Shown: positions 45,033 through 54,598, numbered from the stretch's first letter. The stretch is DNA of 64,000 bases from Prevotella sp. (GCA_017623155.1 JAGAPR010000021.1:23048-87047); one strand, 5' to 3'. The notes: generated from the letters alone by a model not told the origin. A program made the numbers and translations.

Positions 45033-47633
45033 TCAGTTCCTGAACACGAGTCCTTCGCCGAAAGAGTCTATCACGATAGGCTTGTCTTTGTTCACGTCTC
45101 CCGCAAGAATTTTCTTCGACAGGTCGTTTAATACGTGGGTTTGGATGGCTCTTTTCACCGGGCGGGCACCGAATTCAGGGTCAAAGCCGGCCTCGGCAAT
45201 CTCTTCTATCGCCGATTCGGTGGTTTCAAGAGCGATACCTTGTGCAGCGAGCATGCTGCTCACGCTGTTCATTTGCAGCCTTACCACATCTGCAATCTCT
45301 TTCCTTGTTAGTGGCAGGAACATGATGGTGTCGTCTATTCTGTTCAGGAATTCGGGGCGGATTGTCTGTTTCAGCATGTTGAAGAGTTGCGTTTTGAGCG
45401 TGTCGGTTTGGTTTTCGCTCATCGTTCCGCCGTTTTTCTCTATTTCTTCCCTTATCGTCTGACTGCCGAGGTTGCTTGTCATGATGATGATAGTGTTCTT
45501 GAAGTTCACCGTGCGGCCTTTGTTGTCGGTCAGACGGCCGTCGTCAAGTACTTGCAGGAGTATGTTGAACACGTCCGGGTGAGCCTTTTCTATCTCGTCG
45601 AACAATACAACCGAGTATGGCTTACGGCGCACGGCTTCGGTCAGTTGTCCGCCTTCATCGTATCCCACGTATCCCGGAGGAGCTCCTATAAGTCGGCTGA
45701 CGCTGAACTTTTCCTGATATTCGCTCATGTCGATACGTGTCATCATCGTTTCGTCGTTGAACAGATATTCGGCCAATGCCTTTGCCAATTCGGTTTTTCC
45801 TACACCTGTCGTGCCGAGGAAAATGAATGAGGCGATGGGGCGTTTGGGGTCTTGCAGGCCGGCACGGCTGCGGCGCACGGCATCGCTGACGGCTCTGATG
45901 GCCTCTTCCTGTCCTATTACACGGCGGTGAAGCTCCTCTTCGAGGTGCAGAAGTTTTTCCCTTTCGCTCTGCATCATCCTTGTCACCGGTATTCCCGTCC
46001 ATCGGCTTACCACCTCGGCAATGTCGTCGGCGGTAACCTCTTCTCTCACCATGGCTTCGGCTCCTTGGGCGTTTGCCAGTTGTGTTTGTATGGCGGCGAT
46101 GCTGTTTTCGAGTTCTTTCAACTTGCCGTATCTTATTTCCGCCACACGACCGTAGTCGCCCTCACGTTCTGCCCGTTCGGCTTCGAAGCGCAGTTGCTCC
46201 ATTTCCTGCTTGTGCTGTTGTATCTTGTTGACGAGAGCCCGTTCGCCTTCCCATTTGGCTTTGAGCTGCTTTTCTTGGTCGTGCAGGTCGGCAATGTCTT
46301 TCTCGAGTTGTTTCATTTTCTCCTCGCTTCCGGCATTTTCCGTTTCCCTTTTCAGCGACTCACGCTCTATTTCCATCTGTTTCAGCTTTCTTGTAATCTC
46401 GTCAAGTTCTTCCGGTACGGAGTCTCGTTCCATCCTTAGTTTGGCTGCGGCCTCGTCCATGAGGTCGATTGCCTTGTCGGGCAGGAAGCGGTCGCTGATG
46501 TATCGTTCTGAAAGGCGCACTGCCGCTATGCAGGCATCGTCTTGAATGCGCACTTTATGGTGGTTCTCATATCGCTCTTTAAGTCCTCGGAGGATGCTTA
46601 TTGCGCTCAACTCGTCGGGTTCTTCCACGAGAACGGTCTGGAAACGTCGCTCCAAAGCCTTGTCTTTCTCGAAATATTTTTGATACTCGTTAAGAGTCGT
46701 CGCACCGATGGAGCGCAGTTCGCCGCGTGCCAATGCCGGTTTAAGGATGTTGGCGGCATCCATTGCGCCCTCGCCACCGCCTGCTCCCACGAGTGTGTGT
46801 ATCTCGTCGATAAACAGGATTATTCGTCCTTCGGCCTTTGTCACTTCGTTTATCACTGCTTTCAGTCGTTCCTCAAATTCGCCTTTGTATTTTGCTCCCG
46901 CCACGATGGCACCCATGTCGAGAGAGTACAGTTGCTTGTCTTTGAGGTTTTCCGGCACGTCGCCACGTACTATCCGTTCGGCCAATCCTTCTACGATTGC
47001 TGTTTTTCCTGTGCCCGGTTCACCTATTAATATAGGGTTGTTTTTGGTGCGGCGTGACAGAATTTGCAGCACTCGCCGTATCTCGTCGTCTCGTCCTATT
47101 ACAGGGTCAAGTTTTCCGGCACGGGCCTGTTCCACGAGGTTTTTGGCGTATTTTGACAGGCTCTGATAGTTGTCGTCGGCACTTTGCGACTGTACTTTCT
47201 GCCCTTGTCGCAGCTCGTTTACGGCCGCTTTCATGTCTTTTTCCGTCATGCCGGCATCTTTCATTATTCTTGATGCCGTTGAGTTTACAGTCAGCAATGC
47301 GAGCATTACGGGCTCGACAGACACAAACTCGTCGCCCATGTCTTTGGCAATGTCTTGTGCTTTGAGCAGTACATTGTTCGATTCGTTGCTCAAATATGGT
47401 TGTCCGCCTTGCACGCGTGGCAGGTGCTGTATTTCACTGTTGACCAAACTTTCTATCTGCGAGGCATTGACGCCGAGTTTTTGGAATATGAAGTTGCTGA
47501 CGTCCTTGCCTTTCGATATCACTCCGTGCAGGATGTGCACAGGTTCGATGCTCTGTTGGCCTGCGCGTTGGGCGGTGTTCACTGCTTCTTGTATGGCTTC
47601 TTGTGCTTTAATGGTAAATTTATCCAATGTCAT
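45033..47633 (-). CDS. clpB: Disaggregase chaperone ClpB
   Basis: An 866-residue Hsp100 protein, full length. Order: N-terminal Clp repeat domain (1-145), first AAA+ domain with Walker A GEPGTGKT (204-211), the middle coiled coil that identifies ClpB (~400-530, Glu/Lys-rich), second AAA+ domain with GTTGVGKT (K613), and the C-terminal D2-small domain. With DnaK it extracts polypeptides from aggregates after heat stress. The upstream region carries a dyad probably used for heat control (47692-47731). Single-gene unit. Confidence 0.97.
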   Translation of the reverse strand: MTLDKFTIKAQEAIQEAVNTAQRAGQQSIEPVHILHGVISKGKDVSNFIFQKLGVNASQIESLVNSEIQHLPRVQGGQPYLSNESNNVLLKAQDIAKDMGDEFVSVEPVMLALLTVNSTASRIMKDAGMTEKDMKAAVNELRQGQKVQSQSADDNYQSLSKYAKNLVEQARAGKLDPVIGRDDEIRRVLQILSRRTKNNPILIGEPGTGKTAIVEGLAERIVRGDVPENLKDKQLYSLDMGAIVAGAKYKGEFEERLKAVINEVTKAEGRIILFIDEIHTLVGAGGGEGAMDAANILKPALARGELRSIGATTLNEYQKYFEKDKALERRFQTVLVEEPDELSAISILRGLKERYENHHKVRIQDDACIAAVRLSERYISDRFLPDKAIDLMDEAAAKLRMERDSVPEELDEITRKLKQMEIERESLKRETENAGSEEKMKQLEKDIADLHDQEKQLKAKWEGERALVNKIQQHKQEMEQLRFEAERAEREGDYGRVAEIRYGKLKELENSIAAIQTQLANAQGAEAMVREEVTADDIAEVVSRWTGIPVTRMMQSEREKLLHLEEELHRRVIGQEEAIRAVSDAVRRSRAGLQDPKRPIASFIFLGTTGVGKTELAKALAEYLFNDETMMTRIDMSEYQEKFSVSRLIGAPPGYVGYDEGGQLTEAVRRKPYSVVLFDEIEKAHPDVFNILLQVLDDGRLTDNKGRTVNFKNTIIIMTSNLGSQTIREEIEKNGGTMSENQTDTLKTQLFNMLKQTIRPEFLNRIDDTIMFLPLTRKEIADVVRLQMNSVSSMLAAQGIALETTESAIEEIAEAGFDPEFGARPVKRAIQTHVLNDLSKKILAGDVNKDKPIVIDSFGEGLVFRN

Positions 47634-47691
47634 GTTTTTATCTCCTTTCTTTTATTGTTTTATAAGTTATCCCGGGTTACGGGGAAGAAAA

Positions 47692-47731
47692 CAAAAAACA
47701 TGCCGTTGCCAATATACTGACAGTTTGTCAG
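47692..47731 (-). promoter_or_regulatory. Dyad and possible promoter upstream of clpB
   Basis: On the minus strand a perfect dyad CTGAC-AAACT-GTCAG (47717-47731) is followed 12 nt later by GGCATGTTTTTTG (47692-47704), which partly fits a sigma-54 type site. It lies ~60 bases before clpB. A heat-shock role is inference. Confidence 0.4.
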
Positions 47732-47991
47732 CTTCTCCGTTTTTATGGCTCAACTGAAATCTTCCTTCTGACATTTCTTGTTTTAACATCTTTTGTTCTG
47801 TTTGGTTAAATAACCATAAACAAGTTGTCAAGATTTAATATGTTAACGTCGCTGAGAATGCCCCTCGTCTAAAAAAAAGTTCTCGAGCTCGCAAATAAGC
47901 GAATTATGAGGCACTTTATGTAAATAACTGTATGTTAGGTTGTTATAAGGATTTATACCGTTTTTCGTTGCCTTTGAAATCGTCTTGTTTT

Positions 47992-48079
47992 CCAATAAGG
48001 CCGTAATTGCTTTCCAATTACGGCCTAATTGCACGACGGTTAGGCCGTAAATGCAGTGCAATTACGGCCTTATTGCAAG
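47992..48079. repeat. 22-nt GGCC array, copy 3 (four units)
   Basis: Units at 47992, 48014, 48036 and 48058, each 22 nt, of the same CAATTA-GGCC-GTAATTG type as copy 1. The last unit and half of the third are nearly identical to those of copy 1. The rest of the gap 47732-48262 is A/T-rich with no supported gene. Confidence 0.85.
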
Positions 48080-48262
48080 GCAAAAATGTACGAAAAGGAG
48101 AAAAGGTCGGCATGTAATTGTTTACGAATATTAAATAATTGTCTTTTTGGTTAAATATTTTAAGTTAATAAAACCTACTTCGCAAAAATATTTTGTATCG
48201 ACTTTTTACTTTTTGTTTGCATACTTTTAGTTAAACGCAAAGTCAAATGTTAACCGGCATAT

Positions 48263-48922
48263 TCATTTAGGTATGCTGTGATTTCTTTTTGAATACACTC
48301 TTGAAGTGTTTGGCTTGTTGTTTAGTTCGTCAATGTCCTTGTCGCGATTGGCGCTTTTCTTGTTGGCTTTTTCGTTTGTATTGGATGTTGATTTTGGCTT
48401 TGTTGTTTTGTTAACCTGCTTTTTGGGTATCGTGTTTTTGTGTGTTTTCATGGTTGCTTTCATCTCGTGCCATTCCGGTCTGATGCCGTTCATGAAATTA
48501 CTGTTGCTGAAATCGAGTTCCGGCAGTTCTATATTCTCGTTCGGTCTGAACGGGATTATTGTCGTGTCTACCGGCACCACCGATACAATGGCCACGCCTT
48601 GTGTGAGTATACCGAGCTCTTTTGCCGCCCGCCATGAAAGGTCTATGATGCGTCCGCGACCGAAAGGGCCTCTGTCTGTCACTCTTACTATCACCGACTT
48701 GCCGTTGGCGGGGTTGGTGACTTTCAGTTTTGTGCCGAAAGGATGTGTGCGATGGGCGCATGTCAGACTGTCATGATGCAGCCGTTCGCCGCTGCTTGTT
48801 CTTGCTCCTGTGGCTCTTTTGGAATAATAAGAAGCCTTACCCTTCTGCAGGCTTTGCGCCCGCAGAGGAGTAAGGCTCAACATTGACATTATTAATATTA
48901 ACGTTATTCTTATGTAGTTCAC
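48263..48922 (-). CDS. rlpA: RlpA-like septal/cell-wall protein
   Basis: A 219-residue secreted protein: signal peptide (~1-22), then a double-psi beta-barrel ([20 protein letters not shown] ... [18 protein letters not shown], ~27-115) as in RlpA, whose Pseudomonas member is a lytic transglycosylase acting on peptidoglycan lacking stem peptides. The C-terminal third is Lys/Asn/Thr-rich and disordered, and the SPOR domain found in Proteobacterial RlpA is absent. It follows gdhA by 16 bases on the same strand and is probably cotranscribed. Enzyme activity is not certain. Confidence 0.85.
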   Translation of the reverse strand: MNYIRITLILIMSMLSLTPLRAQSLQKGKASYYSKRATGARTSSGERLHHDSLTCAHRTHPFGTKLKVTNPANGKSVIVRVTDRGPFGRGRIIDLSWRAAKELGILTQGVAIVSVVPVDTTIIPFRPNENIELPELDFSNSNFMNGIRPEWHEMKATMKTHKNTIPKKQVNKTTKPKSTSNTNEKANKKSANRDKDIDELNNKPNTSRVYSKRNHSIPK

Positions 48923-48938
48923 GCTGTATGTTTTGGTT

Positions 48939-50276
48939 TTACACTATTCCTTGTGCCATCATTGCGTTCGCAACTTTCATAAATCCGGCAATGTTCGCAC
49001 CCTTTACATAGTCTATGTATCCGTCGGGTTGCTTGCCGTATTTCACGCATTGCTCGTGTATGCTGTGCATTATGCCGTGCAACTTCTCGTCTACCTCGGC
49101 ATCGCTCCAGCTCAGACGCATGGCGTTTTGTGTCATTTCCAGTCCCGATGTGGCCACGCCGCCGGCGTTTACGGCTTTGCCGGGAGCGAAAAGCATCTTC
49201 GCTGCAACGAACTTCTCCGCAGCTTCGGCCGTGCATCCCATGTTTGAGACTTCTGCCACACAAAGCGGCTTATTGGCCAGCAGCATGTCGGCATCGTCGC
49301 CATTGAGCTCGTTTTGTGTTGCGCAAGGCAGTGCTATGTCGCATTTTACCTCCCACGGCTTCTTTCCCGCGATGAATTTTGCTTCGGGGAATTCGTCGGC
49401 ATACGGCCGGCAGACATCATTTCCGCTCGCCCGCAGTTCAAGCATATAGGCAATCTTTTCGTCGTCGAGTCCTGCCGGGTCGTAGATATATCCGTCCGGT
49501 CCTGATATAGTGATTACTTTCGCGCCCAATTCTGTGGCTTTCTTGGCCGCGCCCCATGCCACGTTGCCAAATCCGCTGATGGCCACAGTCTTGCCTTTAA
49601 TGTCGTGTCCGTGGGTGCGCAGTATCTCGTTTACGAAGTAGAGTGCGCCGTATCCCGTGGCTTCCGGGCGTATCCGTGAGCCGCCCCATTCGAGGCCTTT
49701 GCCTGTCATCATGCCGCTCCACTCGTGGGTCAGTTTCTTGTACATGCCGAAAAGGTAGCCTATTTCTCTTGCTCCCACGCCGATATCTCCTGCGGGAATG
49801 TCTTCATCAGGACCAATGACGCGGTAAAGTTCGGTCATGAACGACTGGCAGAAACGCATCACCTCGTTATCCGAGCGCCCGCGGATGGAGAAATCTGAAC
49901 CGCCTTTGCCTCCTCCCATCGGAAGAGTGGTGAGGGCGTTCTTGAAAGTCTGTTCAAATCCGAGGAATTTGAGAATGGAAAGATTTACCGACGGGTGAAA
50001 TCTGAGTCCGCCTTTGTACGGACCTATCGCACTGTTGAACTGAACGCGGTAGCCGATGTTCACGTGAACCTCGCCTTTGTCGTCTACCCATGGCACGCGG
50101 AACGTTATCACGCGCTCCGGCTCAACGATGCGTTCTATAAGTTTTGCTTTCTCGAATTCGGGATGCTGGTTGTATACATCTTTAACCGATTCGAGTACTT
50201 CTCTCACTGCTTGCAGATATTCTGCCTCGCCCGGATGTTTCTGTTCCAGAGCCTGCATTATTCTTTTTACTTCCAT
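48939..50276 (-). CDS. gdhA: NADP-type glutamate dehydrogenase
   Basis: A 445-residue hexameric-type glutamate dehydrogenase converting 2-oxoglutarate and ammonium to glutamate. Visible residues: substrate-binding K88 ([11 protein letters not shown]), catalytic K124 ([10 protein letters not shown]) and D164 (AGDIGVG), and the nucleotide-binding SGFGNVAWG (~238-246). Length and motifs fit the E. coli-like form, the main ammonium-assimilating enzyme in gut Bacteroidota. Promoter at 50335; rlpA follows downstream. Confidence 0.96.
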   Translation of the reverse strand: MEVKRIMQALEQKHPGEAEYLQAVREVLESVKDVYNQHPEFEKAKLIERIVEPERVITFRVPWVDDKGEVHVNIGYRVQFNSAIGPYKGGLRFHPSVNLSILKFLGFEQTFKNALTTLPMGGGKGGSDFSIRGRSDNEVMRFCQSFMTELYRVIGPDEDIPAGDIGVGAREIGYLFGMYKKLTHEWSGMMTGKGLEWGGSRIRPEATGYGALYFVNEILRTHGHDIKGKTVAISGFGNVAWGAAKKATELGAKVITISGPDGYIYDPAGLDDEKIAYMLELRASGNDVCRPYADEFPEAKFIAGKKPWEVKCDIALPCATQNELNGDDADMLLANKPLCVAEVSNMGCTAEAAEKFVAAKMLFAPGKAVNAGGVATSGLEMTQNAMRLSWSDAEVDEKLHGIMHSIHEQCVKYGKQPDGYIDYVKGANIAGFMKVANAMMAQGIV

Positions 50277-50334
50277 AGTAGTTGTATTATAAAAAGGTTT
50301 TTATTGCTATTTGCATTATGTTATTTAATCACCA

Positions 50335-50365
50335 CAAAAATACGGAAAATAAGTTATACGACAAA
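50335..50365 (-). promoter_or_regulatory. Promoter of gdhA
   Basis: On the minus strand: TTTG (50362-50365), 19 nt, TATTTTTG (50335-50342). Good match to the Bacteroidota promoter, giving a ~50-base leader. Confidence 0.7.
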
Positions 50366-50500
50366 AGTAAAACGAAGAAAAAACAATGTTTAAGGTTACA
50401 AATTGTTAAAATACCGTTTTCGTATTTTATTTTAGTGCCCGTTGTCGCGCAAAATGGTAAAAAAAAGGCAAAAACATAAACCATTATAAATAATTTGATA

Positions 50501-50508
50501 TATCTTTG
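50501..50508 (+). promoter_or_regulatory. Minus-7 element for yitT
   Basis: TATCTTTG, 115 bases before the yitT ATG, divergent from the gdhA promoter. The gap 50277-50622 otherwise holds nothing recognised. Confidence 0.4.
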
Positions 50509-50622
50509 CATAGGCAATCGTGACACTGTGTTCGTAATGTTTCGCTTGTGTTTTTCATTGCCATAGAACGTAATGGCATGATTATAAATAATGTAATTTA
50601 CTAATTATAAAACCATTTTATC

Positions 50623-51516
50623 ATGGGTGGCACATCAAACAAACAACGGATATTGATGAATATCCGTCGCACGCAGAAAGATCTTTTCTTTATTTTCCTT
50701 GGTATTTTGCTTTATGGAGTGGGGTATACGGCGTTCATTCTCCCCGAGCAGGTGGTGATGGGCGGCGTGTCAGGTATATCGGCATTGCTATTCTATGCAT
50801 TTGGTTTTCCGCCGGCCATATCGATATGGGTGCTCAACTTCTCGATGCTTCTTATCGCCTTTCGGGCTCTTACGCGCCAGTTTACCGTGCGCACGATTAT
50901 CGGTGTGTCGATGATGTCGGTAATAATTGGTATTTTGCAACCGTTTTTTACTGCCAATCCGATTATCACCGCCGGCGAGGATAAGTTCATGCACGTGCTT
51001 ATAGGCGGTGCGATGAGCGGCGCGGGACTTGGTCTCGTGTTCTCCCACAACGGCTCCACCGGCGGCACGGATATCATAATAGCGTTGCTCAACAAGTTTT
51101 TCCGCATGAGTTTCGGCCGTGCCATGCAGTTTATAGACATTAGTATCATCAGCTCGTCATACGTGTTGTTCCACAGTATGGAGACGATAGTATATGGTGT
51201 GGCGTTCACTCTCGTGGCCAGTTTCTGTTGCGATTATGTCATTAACGGCTCCCGTCAGACGGTGCAGTTCATCATTATATCAAAAGAATATGAAAAGATT
51301 GCCGACACGATTAACAAGAGAGTGCATCGCGGAGTGACCATGATAGAGGGCAAGGGATGGTATTCAAAGAACGATGTGAAGCTGCTTATCGTGCTTGCCC
51401 GCAAGTATGAGTCGCAGGATGTATTCAACTGGATAAAGACAATCGACCCATACGCTCTTGTGTCGCAGTCGTTCTGTCAGGGCGTATTTGGCGAGGGATT
51501 TGACCAAATAAAATAA
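50623..51516 (+). CDS. YitT family membrane protein
   Basis: A 297-residue inner-membrane protein. About six hydrophobic segments occur in residues 20-215 (FFIFLGILLYGVGYTAFILP; GVSGISALLFYAFGF; and GLVFSHNGSTGGTDIIIALL, the family's signature). The C-terminal ~75 residues form the soluble DUF2179 domain (VQFIIISKEYEKIADTINKR ... GKGWYSKNDVKLLIVLARKYE). The family is widespread with no firm function, thought to be a transporter. Its stop codon lies at the very edge of the A/T inverted repeat shared with metY. Confidence 0.9.
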   Translation: MGGTSNKQRILMNIRRTQKDLFFIFLGILLYGVGYTAFILPEQVVMGGVSGISALLFYAFGFPPAISIWVLNFSMLLIAFRALTRQFTVRTIIGVSMMSVIIGILQPFFTANPIITAGEDKFMHVLIGGAMSGAGLGLVFSHNGSTGGTDIIIALLNKFFRMSFGRAMQFIDISIISSSYVLFHSMETIVYGVAFTLVASFCCDYVINGSRQTVQFIIISKEYEKIADTINKRVHRGVTMIEGKGWYSKNDVKLLIVLARKYESQDVFNWIKTIDPYALVSQSFCQGVFGEGFDQIK

Positions 51517-51610
51517 AGGTAAAAAAGTAAAAAGGTAAAAGGGTAAAAAAGTATGCGACATGTTTAAGCGCAGCTTTTTTACCCTTTTACCTTTTTACCT
51601 TTTTACCTTT
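51515..51610. repeat. Long A/T inverted repeat, copy 2
   Basis: 37-nt arms (51515-51551 and 51574-51610) that match at 36 of 37 positions, made of the same AAAGGTAAAAAAG-type words as copy 1. The 22-nt loop (ATGTTTAAGCGCAGC) matches the reverse complement of the copy 1 spacer. The arms begin inside the yitT stop codon (51514-51516) and end inside the metY stop codon (51609-51611). It probably acts as a bidirectional terminator. Confidence 0.88.
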
Positions 51611-52889
51611 ATCTGTCGAGAGCCTGTTTGATGTCGTCGATAATATCGTCTACATTCTCTATACCCACCGACAGACGTATCAGGTCGGGTGCGATGCCGG
51701 CCTCTTGCAGTTGTTTGTCGCTCAGTTGCCGGTGTGTATGACTTGCCGGATGCAGCACGCAGGTGCGCGAGTCGGCCACATGGGTGGCGATGTTCACCAT
51801 TTCGAGCGAGTCCATGAACTTGATAGCCGTGTCGCGGTCGCCTTTAAGTCCGAATGCCATCACACCGCAGCTACCGTTCGGCAGGTACTTCATTGCGAGA
51901 TCGTGGCATTTGTCATCCGCCAGTCCGGGATAGTCTATCCATGCCACGCGCGGGTCGTTGTGCAGAAATTCGGCCACCCGCTGTGCGTTCTGACAGTGGC
52001 GCTCCACTCTGAGATGCAATGTCTCGAGGCCGAGATTGAGCAGGAATGAGTTTTGCGGAGCCGGTATCGAGCCGAGATCGCGCATCAACTGAGCCACGAG
52101 TTTGGTCATGTAGGCCATTTTCCCGAATGCCTTGGTATATGTAAGTCCGTGATACGACTCGTCGGGGGTTGTCAGTCCGGGGAACTTATCGGCGTGCTTG
52201 TCCCATGCGAAGTTGCCGCTGTCTACCACACAGCCGCCCACTTGTGTGGCGTGGCCGTCCATATATTTTGTTGTAGAGTGCGTCACGATATCCGCTCCCC
52301 ATTCAAACGGCCGGCAATTAATCGGCGTGGCGAAAGTGTTATCCACGATGAGCGGCACGCCATTGCGATGAGCGATGCGCGCGAACTTCTCTATGTCGAG
52401 CACCTTACAGCCCGGATTTGAAATAGTTTCGCCGAAAAGCAGTTTCGTATTCGGGCGGAACGCAGCCTCGATTTCTTCTTCGCTTGCTTCCTGACTGACG
52501 AAAGTGCAGTCTATTCCGAGTTTTTTCATCGTAACCCCGAACAGGTTGTAGGTGCCGCCGTATATTTCTGTCGAAGTCACTATGTGGTCACCGGCTTCGC
52601 AGATGTTGAACACAGCGTAGAAGTTTGCCGCCTGTCCGCTCGATGTCAGCATCGCGCCGATGCCACCTTCAAGTGCGGCTATCTTCGCTGCCACGGCATC
52701 GTTTGTCGGGTTTTGCAGTCTGGTGTAGAAGTATCCTTCCTTTTTCAAGTCGAAGAGCATTGCCATCTCCTCGCTGTTGTCATACTTGAATGTGGTGCTT
52801 TGCACGATGGGCAGCTCCACCGGCTCCCCGTTTTTCGGTTTCCATCCTCCGCGAATGCAGAGCGATTCTCTTCTCAATTCTTTTGCCAT
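51609..52889 (-). CDS. metY: O-acetylhomoserine sulfhydrylase
   Basis: A 426-residue PLP enzyme of the Cys/Met metabolism family. It makes homocysteine (or cysteine) from O-acetylhomoserine and sulfide. The PLP lysine is K208 in HSTTKYMDGH; SSGQAANF (83-90), YFYTRLQNPT (53-62) and the C-terminal LIRLSVGIE confirm the family, and the long insert after residue 220 is typical of MetY as opposed to MetB/MetC. The stop codon overlaps the A/T inverted repeat. No SAM riboswitch is visible in the short leader. Confidence 0.94.
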   Translation of the reverse strand: MAKELRRESLCIRGGWKPKNGEPVELPIVQSTTFKYDNSEEMAMLFDLKKEGYFYTRLQNPTNDAVAAKIAALEGGIGAMLTSSGQAANFYAVFNICEAGDHIVTSTEIYGGTYNLFGVTMKKLGIDCTFVSQEASEEEIEAAFRPNTKLLFGETISNPGCKVLDIEKFARIAHRNGVPLIVDNTFATPINCRPFEWGADIVTHSTTKYMDGHATQVGGCVVDSGNFAWDKHADKFPGLTTPDESYHGLTYTKAFGKMAYMTKLVAQLMRDLGSIPAPQNSFLLNLGLETLHLRVERHCQNAQRVAEFLHNDPRVAWIDYPGLADDKCHDLAMKYLPNGSCGVMAFGLKGDRDTAIKFMDSLEMVNIATHVADSRTCVLHPASHTHRQLSDKQLQEAGIAPDLIRLSVGIENVDDIIDDIKQALDR

Positions 52890-52950
52890 TTATTTATAAT
52901 GTATTACTTATTGCTCCTGTTTACATTCCAAATGTTTTGTTTATAGTCGG

Positions 52951-52958
52951 CAAAGTTA
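52951..52958 (-). promoter_or_regulatory. Minus-7 element for metY
   Basis: TAACTTTG on the minus strand, 62 bases before the start codon. Region 52959-53169 between the two divergent promoters holds nothing else recognised. Confidence 0.4.
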
Positions 52959-53169
52959 CGATATAAAATTGAAAAACATAGATAAAAGAAAGTGTAAAAT
53001 TAGTTTTCGGAGAATAAAAACCGCGCATTTTTTTCTGTTGAGGCAGCAATCTCCGAATAAATGTCGTGTTGTTTGTTAATCATGGAAATAAACTTAAAAT
53101 AAATCTGAAAAGTAGGGGAGTGCAAGCCCTGTTTGTGTGCGATGTATGATTTTTATCATAGAAAAACAC

Positions 53170-53177
53170 TATATTTG
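53170..53177 (+). promoter_or_regulatory. Minus-7 element for the FMN reductase gene
   Basis: TATATTTG, 40 bases before the ATG; a small dyad ATGAT-TTTT-ATCAT lies just upstream near 53147. Confidence 0.4.
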
Positions 53178-53217
53178 CGTCAAGGTTTCATTAAAAAGTA
53201 ACATTAAAAATAAGATT

Positions 53218-53775
53218 ATGAAAAGAATATTGTTTATAATAGGCTCCTTGCGCAGGAATTCGTTCAACAGGAAGCTGGCGGCAATTGCCGAAGAGATGAT
53301 TGGAGGTCGTGCAGTTGTGGATTATCTTGACTATTCGGATGTCCCGATGATAAATCAGGATATGGAGCATCCTGCTCCTGACGCTGTTGCCCGAGTGCGC
53401 GACAAGGTGGCGGCGGCAGACGCGTTGTGGATTTTCAGTCCCGAATATAATTCGAGTTATCCCGGTCATTTGAAAAATCTTATCGACTGGCTTTCACGTC
53501 CTGTTGTGCCGGGCGATTTTAGAACACCGCTTGCCATCAACGACAAGAAAGTGGCATTGAGCGGAGTCGGCGGAGCCATGGCCACGGCAAAATGCAGGGA
53601 AAAATTGGCAGAGCTTCTTACCTTGCCTTTCATTCATGCCAACGTAATGAATGTCCCGCAGACGGGTATAAAACTTAGTCCGGAGGCATGGGCCACCGAC
53701 CGGATGGTACTTACCGATGAGCAGAAAGCCGATTTGGAAAATCAGGTGTCGGCCTTTCTTGAATATATGGATTAA
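53218..53775 (+). CDS. NADPH-dependent FMN reductase
   Basis: A 185-residue flavodoxin-fold protein. The ATG at 53218 is taken because the beta strand MKRILFIIGSLRRNSFNRKL opens the fold; the longer open frame adds a non-family extension that overlaps the promoter. The FMN loop is GSLRRNSFNRK (9-19) and the second signature is FSPEYNSSYPGHLKNLIDWLSR. Such enzymes (ChrR/YieF/ArsH-like group) reduce quinones, chromate or azo dyes with NADPH. Single-gene unit; true substrate unknown. Confidence 0.88.
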   Translation: MKRILFIIGSLRRNSFNRKLAAIAEEMIGGRAVVDYLDYSDVPMINQDMEHPAPDAVARVRDKVAAADALWIFSPEYNSSYPGHLKNLIDWLSRPVVPGDFRTPLAINDKKVALSGVGGAMATAKCREKLAELLTLPFIHANVMNVPQTGIKLSPEAWATDRMVLTDEQKADLENQVSAFLEYMD

Positions 53776-54060
53776 GGAGTGAAATATCGTTTCTATATAA
53801 AAGCATTTTATTCTCATATTTGTTTGCCCCATGGTAATGTAAACTTGCCGGTGTATGATTTATGTCGCAGTTTCAGGTGGCCTGTGTCAAGCAGATATAC
53901 GAAATTGTGGCTTTCGTCGCCATCGCCTTGCTGCTCTTGGTACTGCTCTATGCTATGCCACTCGTCTTGTTCGCGACCGTCGTCTGTGGATGCCGTCGCG
54001 GGCGGCCGTCGGTAGAGTGCTTCGCAAGCATTTTGCGTGATATCGCCGAACAAAATAATA
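53776..54060. other. Intergenic stretch without a supported gene
   Basis: Open frames occur on both strands but each runs into the tRNA gene, and none shows a known family. Codon-like periodicity on the minus strand (53814 onwards) leaves a decayed gene possible. Confidence 0.4.
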
Positions 54061-54092
54061 AGCCCGAAAAGTATGTTTCTACTTTTCGGGCT
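54061..54092 (-). terminator. Hairpin after the tRNA gene
   Basis: AGCCCGAAAAGTA with TACTTTTCGGGCT, beginning six bases past the tRNA 3' end on the minus strand. Confidence 0.6.
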
Positions 54093-54097
54093 TTTAG

Positions 54098-54170
54098 TTG
54101 CGGAGGCAGGACTCGAACATGCGACCTCCAGGTTATGAGCCTGGCGAGCTACCAACTGCTCCACTCCGCG
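54098..54170 (-). tRNA. tRNA-Met (CAT), initiator-like
   Basis: A 73-nt cloverleaf without encoded CCA: acceptor CGCGGAG/CTCCGCA, D-arm GAGC-AGTTGGTA-GCTC, anticodon arm CCAGG-CTCATAA-CCTGG with anticodon CAT, and T loop TTCGAGT. The C1-A72 mismatch at the acceptor end is the mark of bacterial initiator tRNA. Two departures: the anticodon stem has A-T in place of the first of the three usual G-C pairs (29-31/39-41), and the T stem (GCATG/CCTGC) contains a T-C mismatch. Confidence 0.88.
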
Positions 54171-54271
54171 ATGTTATTTCGTATTTGCGGGTGCAAAGGT
54201 ATTGCTTTTTTTTCATATACGCAAATTTTTGCATGCTTTTTATGAGAAAAAAGATTTTTGTTGCTTTGAAA

Positions 54272-54391
54272 AGAGGGTGTGTCAAAAATGCGAATGCAAT
54301 CCTTTGTAGGGATGCATGGCTTGTATGGTCAAATGAGTAGTGGCTGATTATCAGTGTTTTATAAGCGGATGCACGAGCCGTGCTTCCTTGC
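54272..54391. repeat. REP-type palindrome, copy D (decayed)
   Basis: Begins with the same 16-nt word AGAGGGTGTGTCAAAA as copy B, and then arms at 54307-54332 and 54365-54391 that still show TAGGGATGCATGG and CACGAGCCGTGC, with several changes. The spacer keeps CTGATTATCAGT. An old copy of the element around the RAYT gene 35 kb away. Confidence 0.75.
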
Positions 54392-54411
54392 AAGCTCCAT
54401 GAACCATGCAT

Positions 54412-54514
54412 TTTTGAAATGTTACAACGGCCTTGTAACGATATTACGCGGCCGTTGTAACGATATTACGCGGCCGTTGTAACACAATTACAAGGCCGTT
54501 GTAACATTTCAAAA
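54412..54514. repeat. 22-nt GGCC array, copy 4 (four units)
   Basis: Units at 54417, 54439, 54461 and 54483, each 22 nt; the second and third are identical. Core TTAC-GC-GGCC-GT-TGTAA. The array is closed by a perfect 21-bp inverted repeat (54412-54432 with 54494-54514). It follows the decayed REP copy and precedes the tetR promoter. Confidence 0.9.
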
Positions 54515-54566
54515 TTTGCGCGACAGTACTAAAAACGGCCACAAAATACGATTTATCGGCGAATTA

Positions 54567-54598
54567 TTTGTATGTTTAAAATATAATTAATAAATTTG
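54567..54598 (+). promoter_or_regulatory. Promoter of the tetR-fabG operon
   Basis: TTTG at 54567, 20 nt, TAAATTTG at 54591. Full match to the Bacteroidota consensus. Confidence 0.72.

Noticed and set aside
47843-48061. 72-codon frame on the minus strand
   Set aside because: Half of it is the 22-nt GGCC array; no proper start context or family.
52890-52950. SAM riboswitch before metY
   Set aside because: The leader is short and A/T-rich, and no pseudoknot-type pairing was found by eye.
53814-54245. Overlapping open frames on both strands near the tRNA gene
   Set aside because: Both translate through the tRNA gene, a frequent source of false proteins. The plus frame's hydrophobic part is not enough to call a membrane protein.
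54417-54504. CRISPR array
   Set aside because: Units follow each other without unique spacers, are dyads, and no cas gene is present in the window.
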